From positions 4,684 through 42,798 of the forward strand of contig MU624603.1 of NCBI GenBank assembly GCA_025349905.2: a stretch of 38,115 nucleotides of DNA. The letters run 5' to 3'. Below the pieces are notes generated by a model. The model was not told the DNA's origin. It worked only from the letters and a program-made list of their open reading frames with translations, and ran no database searches. This stretch comes from Blastocladiella britannica (Eukaryota; Blastocladiomycota; Blastocladiomycetes; Blastocladiales; Blastocladiaceae). Each line of letters begins with the position of its first letter. The stretch's first letter is position 1. Position numbers and translations under genes: made by a program. Positions 11,480 through 20,034 of the stretch are shown piece by piece.

Positions 11480-12691
11480 TCACCACTTGGAGAACGTGGT
11501 TCGGAACATGTCTGCCAAGTACCCGAGGCTCGTGTGGCAGTCCGAGCTGTTGAGCCGGTCCATGGCCGCCGGAAGCTGCTTCTCGATCCGTTCGATGCGT
11601 GATCCGCTCGCGGGATGCGTCGACAGAAACTCGGGTGGCCCACCCTTGGATGCCTCGGCCATGCGCCGCCAAAACCCAACCGCCTCACGCGGGTCATAGC
11701 ACGCTTGCGCCATCAGCAGCAGCCCAATCTGATCGGCTTCGTTTTCCTATTACATAATGCAATCGGTAATTTGTGTATCCGATAATGGCAACATTAAAAA
11801 GTATGCATACCATCTTGCGGGAAAAGGGCAGCAGGACTCCAAGCTGGGTGATCATGCGACTCAGAGACATTGATGCATCAAATACGACCGAGATCATGAT
11901 TTGGCCCTGTAGTATCAATGTCATTAAGTATTCCAAAGCAAATAAGAATTGTAAAAGCAACGCACAAGCATGAGAATCTTGGTAAATGACATTTTCTCGG
12001 CCGAGTGCCGGGCAAGCTGGTGCGCGATTTCGTGGCCAAGGACCGCTGCCAGCCCGCTTTCGTTCCCGCACACGGGCAAAATGCCAGTAAACACGAATAC
12101 CTTGCCACCCGGGAGGACAAATGCGTTCAACTCTTTATTTACGCTGTCATGGTGTGTACCAGAATATAAAGATGAACGACCAAACACACCTTTCGAGTCA
12201 ATGACGTGAAATTCCCAGCCAACGTCCTCCATGCCGGCAGCCTGCACAATGCGCTGGGCCACTTTTTTCACCATGAGTGAGTACGGGTGGTAGCTGGGCA
12301 AGAAGCGACCCTTGTACTCGGCCATGATTTCCGAGTAGGCCTCTTTGGCCATGAGCGATTCCATTTCGGGCGTGCAGTCCATGAATCGGCGGCGGCCGCT
12401 GAGTGGAACCTCCTCCAAGTGTGCCACGTAGTACGCGCCGGATCCAACGGTAAAGATGCCGACGCCATACATGGTGCGGCGATCAGACCATGCCGGGCGA
12501 GCTGTTTATATTCATCTTTTTAGTCCCTTGCTTTGCGTTGAGCGTGGACACAGTCACACAGACAAACCATTTGCGAATCGATTCCGGGGCGCCGACTGAA
12601 ACGCGCGTTTCGCCACGGCCGAGGATTGCAGTTGGCTGCGACCAAGTAGTGGCCAGGATCGGGCGGCCATCTGGTTCGATCTGAGCCACAT
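11480..12691 (-). CDS. OMA1: OMA1-like mitochondrial M48 metallopeptidase, 5 exons
   Basis: Exons 12691-12568, 12501-12190, 12132-11966, 11906-11811 and 11746-11480 (321 residues). OMA1 is an inner-membrane stress protease that cleaves OPA1/Mgm1-type proteins. Exon 1 encodes a classic matrix presequence: about 40 residues rich in Arg, Ser, Gln and Ala and lacking acidic residues. Then come a short hydrophobic stretch (GVGIFTVGSGAYY), the family signature HLEEVPLSGRRRF, NAFVLPGGKVFVFTG, the zinc site HEIAH (179-183) and the third-ligand motif ENEADQIG (234-241), and STHPASGSRIERI. Exon 1 is easy to miss because the frame after it is short; phase 1 joins it cleanly to exon 2. Intron 2 uses an AAG acceptor at 12134-12133 to keep frame and gives SKELNAF. 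The start lies 260 bases from the divergent receptor gene. The C-terminus may be alternatively spliced. Confidence 0.9.
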
Positions 12692-12836
12692 AATTATTTG
12701 TAATATTTCGTTTACGAAAGAGTGAAAAGGCTTTATGCATCAAGCTTTGGCTTGTTGCGTGCCTAAACTTGACCACCGTCACCTCATGACGGAAAAATGG
12801 GTGTCCCTTGTTCTCGGTTGGCATTGTTCTTTTGGG

Positions 12837-12844
12837 TATAAAAG
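12837..12844 (+). promoter_or_regulatory. TATA box for the class C receptor gene
   Basis: TATAAAAG lies 108 bases upstream of the receptor ATG, inside the 260-base divergent region shared with OMA1. It is the only strong TATA match I saw in front of a gene here. It is oriented for the plus strand. Confidence 0.5.
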
Positions 12845-12951
12845 CACTCATTGCCCGCTCTCGGCCCTCTCATCGACACGCTCACTTTGCATTCATAAAC
12901 CTTTGTATATCCCATTAAATCTTGGTTGTGGACTTAGAGGAAATACAAAAA

Positions 12952-15900
12952 ATGCGGAACCCGTCTTCTTTTGTGGCACTGGCACTGCTCGCGCTCAATG
13001 TAGCCGTATCGGTCCAGGCCGCAACTTACAAGTTCGGCCTTGCGCTTCCCATCAGTACGTTGCGATTCAGCTTTCCTTGTCATTGCCATGAATCATATTT
13101 TGACTCCATTTTGAAATAGCTGGCGCCGATGCCCCAACCGAACTGGTCGCGGCTATCCGCGACCTCGTCACCCTCGGCATGGAGGATGTGAATGCCTGGG
13201 CGGCCACCAACTTTCCTGGAAACACCTTTGTCCTGTCCAACATGTACGGTGGTTGCCATTTTTAGCTTGGCCCCACAAAAGATACACGAGTGTCTCACTA
13301 ACCTTCCAAAAATAACTGTAGTTACGATACGCAGAGCTCGGACGCAGTGGCAGTCCGAGCCATGTTTGATGCCAACCAGTCCGGCATTGTTGGCATGATT
13401 GGCGAGTTTGGCAGCGATGCGACCATGCCCATGGCCCTCGCTGGAAACCAGTTTAACGTATGTAACTTTATCTATCAAGCCAATTCGAATACACAGTCCA
13501 TAATAACAACCAAAAATAGATCTGGCAATGCTCGGGCTCGTCCACAACCCCGCAGCTGTCGGACAAGTCGCAATTCCAGCGCTTCTTCCGCACGATCCCG
13601 CCCGATAATGTCCAGGGCACTGTTCTTGCGCTCTTTGTGAAAAAGATGGGCTGGGACTCGTGCGCGGTCCTTGCCGTGTCCAACACCTTTGGCGAGGGTC
13701 TCACTTCGCGCTTCCTGGCGACGGCAGCCAACCTCAAGCTCAACATCATGACCGTGCAGACGTTCTCCACGTCGTCCGAGACTGCCATTGCTAATGGCTA
13801 CCTTGGTGCCGTTCAAGCGATCCGCAACTCTGGCACACGCATCGTGCTCTTGTACGTTGTTATCTTAATTACATGTATTCGTTGGATATGGACTCACTTT
13901 TGAGTTGAATAGCTTTGGCACGGAAACCGACTTTGCAGCAATCGCAAAGGACGCACAGTCGCAGGGCATCATTGGCAACTCGGAGTGGGTCTGGGTAGGC
14001 ACCGAGGCGGTCGCAGTCTTGTCGCAGGCGCTCGTCAAGCACAAGTTCTCGCCGCAGGTTCTCCAGCTGACGGACGGCATGTTCTACCCGTTCATCAAGG
14101 AAAAGGGCGACCAGTTTCTCCCGTTCCTTGCGCGGTACCAGAAAAAGTTCAACCAACCCGACACTCCTTACTACGGCACCGTGACGCTGGATTGCGCCCA
14201 TGCGCTTGCCCGTGGTATTGCTGCGATGGTCAAGCAGATTGGTATGCCATGCATTTTCCCTTTTCAGACAATGGACTCATATAAGTATTATTGAATAGGC
14301 GAAAACAATGTCCTCACTCGCAATGTCGGCAACAAGAGCATCAGCGACTTTGTGCAAAACTTCACCTCACCGACCTCTGGCGCCGTCAACTTTAATGCGC
14401 AAGGCGATCGCACCGGTCTCTTTACCATTTACAACATGTACCAGGGCAGCGTGGCCCCGGCCGCTGAGCTTGATGTGGTGGCGCTGGCCATGACCAAGTC
14501 CGACACTCCGGCCAAGTTCTTCGGCGGCTCCACGGCAGTGCCCCTCGACAAGCCGATCCAGGCGCGCAAGTACCCGATGTACACTGACGTTGGCGCGATT
14601 GCCGTGCTGGGCCTTTCGGCGGTCTTGGTCGTGCTCGTGATTGGCACCTACGGATTCCTTGTGGTCCACCGCAACCACCCAAACGTGCGGCAAATGTCGC
14701 TGCCGATGCTGGGCCTGATTTCGCTCGGCCTGTGCATGACGCTGGGGAGCACGGTGCTGTGGGTCGACACCCCAACGGCGCTGACGTGCAACCTGAACCG
14801 CTGGCTCTTTGTCATTGGCTTTGAGTTTACGATGGGCGCGACGGCTGCCAAGGCTTACCGCGTATGTTTTTTCACATTTCTATATTTCGGGTACTCGTCC
14901 TCACCATCATTTTTTTTTTTTTTTTTGAATGTTGTATGTAGATCTGGAAGATCTTTGACAACTCGACGCTGCGCAAGCTCAACAAGCTGTCCAACACGTA
15001 CTTGATGCTCGGGTGCATTTCCGTCATCTTGATCCAAGTTGCCATCCTGGCCGTGTTTACCGCCCTTGCGCCGCCGTCGCCGCAGCTGCGCACCTCGTTT
15101 GAAGCATACTATTACGAGTGCGCGTCGTCCAACCCCTCTCTTGACCGCGCTTTTGCCATCACGTCGCTGGTTTACAATGGTATCCTGGTGCTCGCTGTCA
15201 CGTACCTGGCTTACAAGACGCGCAAGGTACCTTGTTTATTCTTTTATGGTATCCCAGGACCAGTAGCTGACAGGTTATAATACAGAGCTACTCGCAATAC
15301 CGTGAGAGCGTGTACATCATGTATAGTCTGCAAAACATCTTTTTGAGCGCGCTGATTGTCAGTCCGTTCCTGTTCATCAACCTCGGCGATTTCAACCTCG
15401 GCGCGTACTTTATTCGGGCCCTGACCGTCAACTATGCGGTCACGTTCACGTTCGTGTGCCTTGTGGGCCGCATTGCGCTCGGATTGCACCAGGCCATCAC
15501 CAAGACATCGGCCACGGGCGTCAAGATGTCCCTGTCCAACAATGCGAGCTCTTCCAACGGCGGCATTTCCTCCGGCGAGGTGCTTCCTGGCAAGCCGACG
15601 ACTCTGGTTCGTTTTTTCGTTTTTCTTATTTTGTTTTGAGACAAATTGAGCTAACAAACAAAAAAAAACAGACGGGCAAGTACCCAGTCAAAGTCGCCAA
15701 TGCGCTGTTCAAGACGTGGCACACGCACCGCCTAACGCTGTTTGCGCTCGAGGGTTTCCTGGGCATGACGCGCATGAACAACGACGCCGAGCAAGGCAAG
15801 CTGTTCAAGCTGCGGTCGATCCAGTTTGATCCCTCGCCGGCATCGTACCCGCTGTGCCTCGAGATCCGCGCCGACTCGACGTCATACATGATCCAGTTCA

Positions 15901-16139
15901 ACAAGGAAGACGACAAGCTCACGTGGGTGCGTGCGCTGTCGGTGCACTGCCTCGTCATGTCCAAGAGCTCCGCTACCAAGTCGAGCATTCCGGGCATGTC
16001 AACGGCGGGGGCTACCGGCGGGCAGGCTTCTACTATGGCTCCGGGGATGGCGGCGTCGCGCGCCATGCAGTTCACCGTCACGGGCGGGCACCACGGCGCC
16101 ATGAGCCAAGTGCAGTCGCAGTACAAGCCCTCAAGCTAA
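12952..16139 (+). CDS. class C (GABA-B type) G-protein-coupled receptor with PH-like tail, 9 exons
   Basis: Exons 12952-13054, 13120-13243, 13322-13457, 13520-13851, 13913-14241, 14299-14861, 14942-15226, 15286-15606 and 15672-16139 (886 residues), all phases consistent. A signal peptide (about 1-23, cut after VQA) leads into a periplasmic-binding-like Venus-flytrap domain (about 25-415). There is no cysteine-rich domain, which is the GABA-B arrangement. Seven membrane segments follow from about 438 to 692. Helix 3 carries the class C pattern: a Cys before the helix and AKAYRIWKIF at its end. Helix 7 ends in GRIALGLHQ. The cytoplasmic tail holds a Ser-rich linker and then a segment at about 750-825 with a PH-like profile, ending in a helix LTWVRALSVH. 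It probably senses a small extracellular ligand and signals through G proteins; the ligand cannot be told. Dikarya generally lack such receptors, while zoosporic fungi have them. Confidence 0.9.
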
Positions 16140-16213
16140 AATGGTAGCATACCTGTATTAATATCTATGATAAAACGTGTACTATTTGTTTATGGCCCAG
16201 TGCGTTGTATTGT

Positions 16214-17559
16214 TTACCCTTCCTCCTCGTCGTTCTGCTTGCGGCGATCGAGCATAATGTACTCGCCCCGTCCACGCGCAACAGCACGAGGGCTAGCAGG
16301 ACTGACGGGTCGCGATCCAGAAGCCTGGCGCGTGCGGTGGTGGTTGTACCAAGCGATCCCAACCATGGACAACAGCAACCCGGCGACGTTCTGCAGCGAC
16401 AGCGAGTCGCCAAACACCAGCATACTAGCGGAAATCAGCACAATTTCCTTGGCCAGGCCGGCAACCGAAAGCGCCAGCACGCTGGTGCCCTGGATCAGCA
16501 AGAACTCGCACGCGACCATCGCAAATGCCAGAACTCCGCCCAGTACCAAGAACATATTGAGCCATGCGTCGCCGCCGGCGCCGACCCGCGGATCGGCCGG
16601 CTCTTGGCCCACCAGCGATACGATTCCCAGAAACACAGTCATGAATGGTGACAGCGTGTACAGAGTGGCAATGGCGCCGCCGCTCGCTTTCCGTGGTGGT
16701 AGTGGAGACGGTGATGGGTGCAAATGAGTGGTGGCAGCATCAACAGCATGGGTGGCAGCGCCGGCGGCTTGGGTTTCGTGCCAGCGCATCAGGAGCTGCG
16801 TCAGCGCCCACCGCACGCCCGAGCACGCGGCGGCGCCCAGCACACACGCCAGGCCCAGCGGCGTGTACTTGACGTCGCCCTCCACGGCAAGGCCCACGCC
16901 CATGAGGATCGTGGACAGGATCATGACCAGGCGCGGAGTGATGCGGTCCAGACCGAATGCCCAGGCCGAGACTAGGACGAATACGGGGGCCGAGTTTTTC
17001 ACCTTTTTCATTTTCCCTTTGTCAGGTTTTTTTTAGAGAGGAGATCAGCGAAAAAGAATGCAATACCATAATGTAGGCGGGAATGGTGACTGATCGCAGG
17101 GCCGTGTTGGACAGGAAAATGTCGAGGGCAGCAAAGATCGATGCCGGGACCGCATACACAAGGTACCCCGAGCGCCAGTCGAGAAAACGAAAGGAAGCGC
17201 GTAATGGGGCGAAACGAGCACGCAATAGCACATGAACCACGAGCGCGCACAGGGCAAAGACGATCGCGCTCTGCAGGGCCGAGGCGGCTGCGGGGCTGCG
17301 GTAGTCAAAGTACTTTTGGCCGAACAGTTTCTTGTCTGTTTTTCATTTCTTTGTTAATTTCATACCATTGCTGGAAGGGCAAGTAATTGACGGACTGTAT
17401 ATACTGTATAAAGTGCAATGGGCACCGTGAGTATTACGCCAAGGGTCGATCGCAGAAAAAAAAAAAAAGAGAATACCTGAGCACCGTAGACGACGCATAC
17501 CACCCGGCGATGCAGGCGACATTGACCACGGTGGTGCGATCGAAAGCTCCTCTTGTCAT
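16214..17559 (-). CDS. SLC35C2/TPT-family nucleotide-sugar-type transporter, 4 exons including a microexon
   Basis: Exons 17559-17477, 17403-17396 (8 bases), 17335-17067 and 17002-16214 (382 residues). It belongs to the triose-phosphate/nucleotide-sugar transporter family of the drug/metabolite superfamily. Like SLC35C2 it should be a multi-pass Golgi or ER membrane protein, possibly linked to GDP-fucose supply. Matching landmarks: WYASSTVLSIYNKKLF at the first helix, ALDIFLSNTALRSVTI, KNSAPVFVLV, GVRWALTQLLM, EFLLIQGTSVLALSVAGLAKEI and the last helix SMVGIAWYNHH. The tail is acidic (NDEEEG). Between the ALTQLLM helix and the next one lies a His/Ser/Pro-rich insert of about 40 residues. Its 3' end is 74 bases from the receptor stop. 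Its start is 87 bases from the divergent peptidase gene. Confidence 0.87.
17396..17403 (-). other. 8-base microexon of the SLC35C2-like gene
   Basis: Sequence TATATACA between a ...TTTATACAG acceptor and a GTCCGT donor. It supplies the T of Ser, then Ile-Tyr and the first base of Asn. This restores the family motif LSIYNK that is broken if the microexon is skipped or merged. Confidence 0.7.
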
Positions 17560-17567
17560 CTGGTCAT
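17556..17567 (-). promoter_or_regulatory. minimal upstream ORF overlapping the SLC35C2-like start codon
   Basis: An ATG eight bases before the chosen start reads Met-Thr-Arg-stop, and its TGA overlaps the main ATG as ATGA. If it lies in the mRNA leader, it could permit reinitiation or limit translation. Confidence 0.4.
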
Positions 17568-17646
17568 ACTTTTTAGGTGTATGAGCGTGGTTGAAAGAGA
17601 GCGCCCTGTGTCGCTGCGTTAATTCAAAAATTCAAAAAAAAAACAG

Positions 17647-20013
17647 ATGATGAGAAGAGCAGCAGCAGCAAGAGCAGCACTGACCCGCGCCGCAGGGCTC
17701 CAACAACAACGACGCGTCATCAGCACTGCCACAATCAGTAAAGCAGCCGAAAGAAACCTCGCCTTGGCCGCCGCGTTCGACCTGCCACCCTCCAATACTT
17801 CCTCGTTGAATGGTCGCCCAGTGAAGAGACAGCGAGCAGTGGGCCTGATGAACGACCCGGCCCTGGCCAGCCCACAGTCCATGGTCGAGGCCGCGCGCGC
17901 CGCCACTGCGTCCGCCCACGCGCTGGTCGCCTCCTTGATAGCTCGTGGCGCCGACGGCCGCCACCTGACCCTGGCCGAGACGCATACACTGATCGACGAC
18001 TTTGACGCGCTGTCCAACGCGCTGTGCTGCGTGACCGACACCGCCGAGCTGCTGCGCAACTTGCACCCGGACCGGCAGTGGTCGGCCGCCGCCGACGCAG
18101 CGTACGCGTCGCTGTCGTCGCTGCTGCACACCTTGAACACCGACCACGCGCTGTACGCGGTGCTGCGGTCTGCCGCCGACGCGCATGCCGCCGACTTGCC
18201 CGACCTGGATGCTCGCAACGCCGCCGTGTTCTTGCGCGACTTTGAGACGTCCGGGATCCACTTGCCCGAGGCCACGCGCCGTCAGCACGTCGAAATCGCC
18301 GACCAAATCAACCACCACGCCCGCGACTTTTTCGCTTTCGAGTTTGGCGCCATTGACGTACCGCTGTCGGCCGCTGACTGCGCGACACTGCCGCCGGACC
18401 TGGCGCCGCTGGTTCGCACGCTGGACGAGGACTCCACGTCTGAGAACTTCCGCCTGGCCATGTCCCCAGACACGGCCGCACGGCTGGTGACCACGTCTCC
18501 GGCACCAGCTGTGCGTGGCAAGGCGTGCCGGGTACTTAATGCCGCGTTCCCGCAGCAAGAGGCTCACCTGCAGTCCCTGCTGGCGTCCCGGCACCACATG
18601 GCGACGCTGGTCGGGTTCCCGGCATTCAACACCATGTTCCTCAAGGACAAGATGGTGCACTCGCCCACGCGCGTGCTGCGGTTCCTGGACCGGCTGGCCC
18701 GCGAGTCCCAGCCACGGCTCGACCGGTCGTTTGCGGCGCTGGCGCGCGAGAACGGGGGGCGGCCGGTCCTTGAGCCCGATCGCGGGTACTTGCTGCGCCA
18801 GATCCATCTCCGTGAAGTTGCAGCGACGATGCAGCAACAAAATAAACGGACGTCGCTTCCGACCCTCGGCACCGCCATGGCCGTGTTTGCCGACACCATC
18901 CACGCCATGTATGGCGTGACGCTATCGGTGGCCGGGTCGCGCGCGCACCTGGCGTCCGTGGGCGAAACATGGTACCCGGATGTGGTCAAACTGGTCGTCG
19001 GGTACCAGGGCCGCGACATTGGCACCATGTACTGCGACCTCGTGCACCGCACGCCGCCCAAGCTCGCGGCCGCGGCTCATTTCACTGTTCGTGGCCGCCG
19101 AGTGCCATCGGCCGTGCGCGGTGACTCGTACGACCAGAGTACGGGCGCAGCGATGCTGGCGGCCGCGACCACCGACATGCCGTCCGACGTGGCGGCGGCG
19201 GTGCAGCGTCCCGTGGTGGTACTGGCCACGTCGTTGCCCCGTGGACCGGGAGCGGGCTTGCCGTGGACGCAGGTAGAGACGCTGTGGCACGAACTCGGTC
19301 ACGCAGTGCACTCGCTGCTGTCGTTTACGCCGTACCAGAACGTCTCGGGCACTCGGTGCGCGCTCGACGTGTCGGAAGTGCCGTCGATCTTGATGGAACT
19401 GGTCCTGGCGCACCCGGCAGTGCAGGCGCGGTTCGCCGACACCCAGCCTGGCGTGCAGCCGATCCCGCGTGCCGCCCAAGACGAAGAGATGATGGCTGGT
19501 TCGTCTTCCTCCCTGGAATTGGACCCCGCAAAAGTCTCAGCAGCCACCGTGGCGCGGGACATTGACCAGTGGTCGCAGATCGTGATGGCGGCGCTCGACC
19601 AAGTCCTGCACTCGGAGCTCGTGGGCCCCGAACACGGCAACGTCCCACCTCACACACTGGTAGCGGCTGCCCGGTCCGACCCTGCGCTCCTGCCAATGCT
19701 GGCGCCCCACCCATCGCTGTGTGCGGCGCTGACAGCGGTCCCATGGGACGCGCAGTGGGCCCCACACCTGCGCCTGCAGCACCTGGCGACCTACTCGGCG
19801 GGGTACTACACGTACGCGTGGTCGCGGGTGGTTGCCCACTCTATCTACAATGCGGCATTGCGCGATGCCGTCAGTTTGGACGAGCTCCGCCCTGGAGGGA
19901 TGCGCATCTGGACCGAGTTTCTCGGGTGGGGCGGCGGCCGCGATCCGTGGGCGTGCATCCAGGGCGTCGTGGGCAATGTCGCGCCGCTGCGCCGGTACAT
20001 TGACAAGGAATAA
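17647..20013 (+). CDS. OCT1: mitochondrial intermediate peptidase (M3 family), single exon
   Basis: Intronless frame of 788 residues starting at tandem ATGs 17647/17650. MIP removes an octapeptide from imported precursors already cut by the matrix processing peptidase. The first 30 residues are Arg/Ala/Gln-rich without acids, a clear matrix presequence. The zinc site HELGHAVHS lies at about 548-556, with the third-ligand segment DVSEVPSILMEL some 25 residues later. Upstream is the MIP-type FNTMFLKDKMVHSP segment. The C-terminal part carries YSAGYYTYAWSRVVAHSIY, which matches the family's YxAGYYSYLW region. Most M3 enzymes have Phe or Met where this HELGH has Leu, a conservative change. The length is normal for the family. 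It is the only long intron-free gene here, and it shares an 87-base divergent promoter with the transporter. Confidence 0.93.
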   Translation: MMRRAAAARAALTRAAGLQQQRRVISTATISKAAERNLALAAAFDLPPSNTSSLNGRPVKRQRAVGLMNDPALASPQSMVEAARAATASAHALVASLIARGADGRHLTLAETHTLIDDFDALSNALCCVTDTAELLRNLHPDRQWSAAADAAYASLSSLLHTLNTDHALYAVLRSAADAHAADLPDLDARNAAVFLRDFETSGIHLPEATRRQHVEIADQINHHARDFFAFEFGAIDVPLSAADCATLPPDLAPLVRTLDEDSTSENFRLAMSPDTAARLVTTSPAPAVRGKACRVLNAAFPQQEAHLQSLLASRHHMATLVGFPAFNTMFLKDKMVHSPTRVLRFLDRLARESQPRLDRSFAALARENGGRPVLEPDRGYLLRQIHLREVAATMQQQNKRTSLPTLGTAMAVFADTIHAMYGVTLSVAGSRAHLASVGETWYPDVVKLVVGYQGRDIGTMYCDLVHRTPPKLAAAAHFTVRGRRVPSAVRGDSYDQSTGAAMLAAATTDMPSDVAAAVQRPVVVLATSLPRGPGAGLPWTQVETLWHELGHAVHSLLSFTPYQNVSGTRCALDVSEVPSILMELVLAHPAVQARFADTQPGVQPIPRAAQDEEMMAGSSSSLELDPAKVSAATVARDIDQWSQIVMAALDQVLHSELVGPEHGNVPPHTLVAAARSDPALLPMLAPHPSLCAALTAVPWDAQWAPHLRLQHLATYSAGYYTYAWSRVVAHSIYNAALRDAVSLDELRPGGMRIWTEFLGWGGGRDPWACIQGVVGNVAPLRRYIDKE

Positions 20014-20034
20014 GAATAAAAATGCATTGTTTAC

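Noticed and set aside
12483..12851. 122-residue minus-strand frame in the OMA1/receptor divergent region
   Set aside because: It crosses an intron of OMA1 in the wrong frame; the shifted frame from 12691 gives a good presequence and correct phase.
17632..18903. 423-residue minus-strand frame opposite MIP
   Set aside because: Gly/Arg/Val/Gln-rich shadow of a recognisable peptidase gene.
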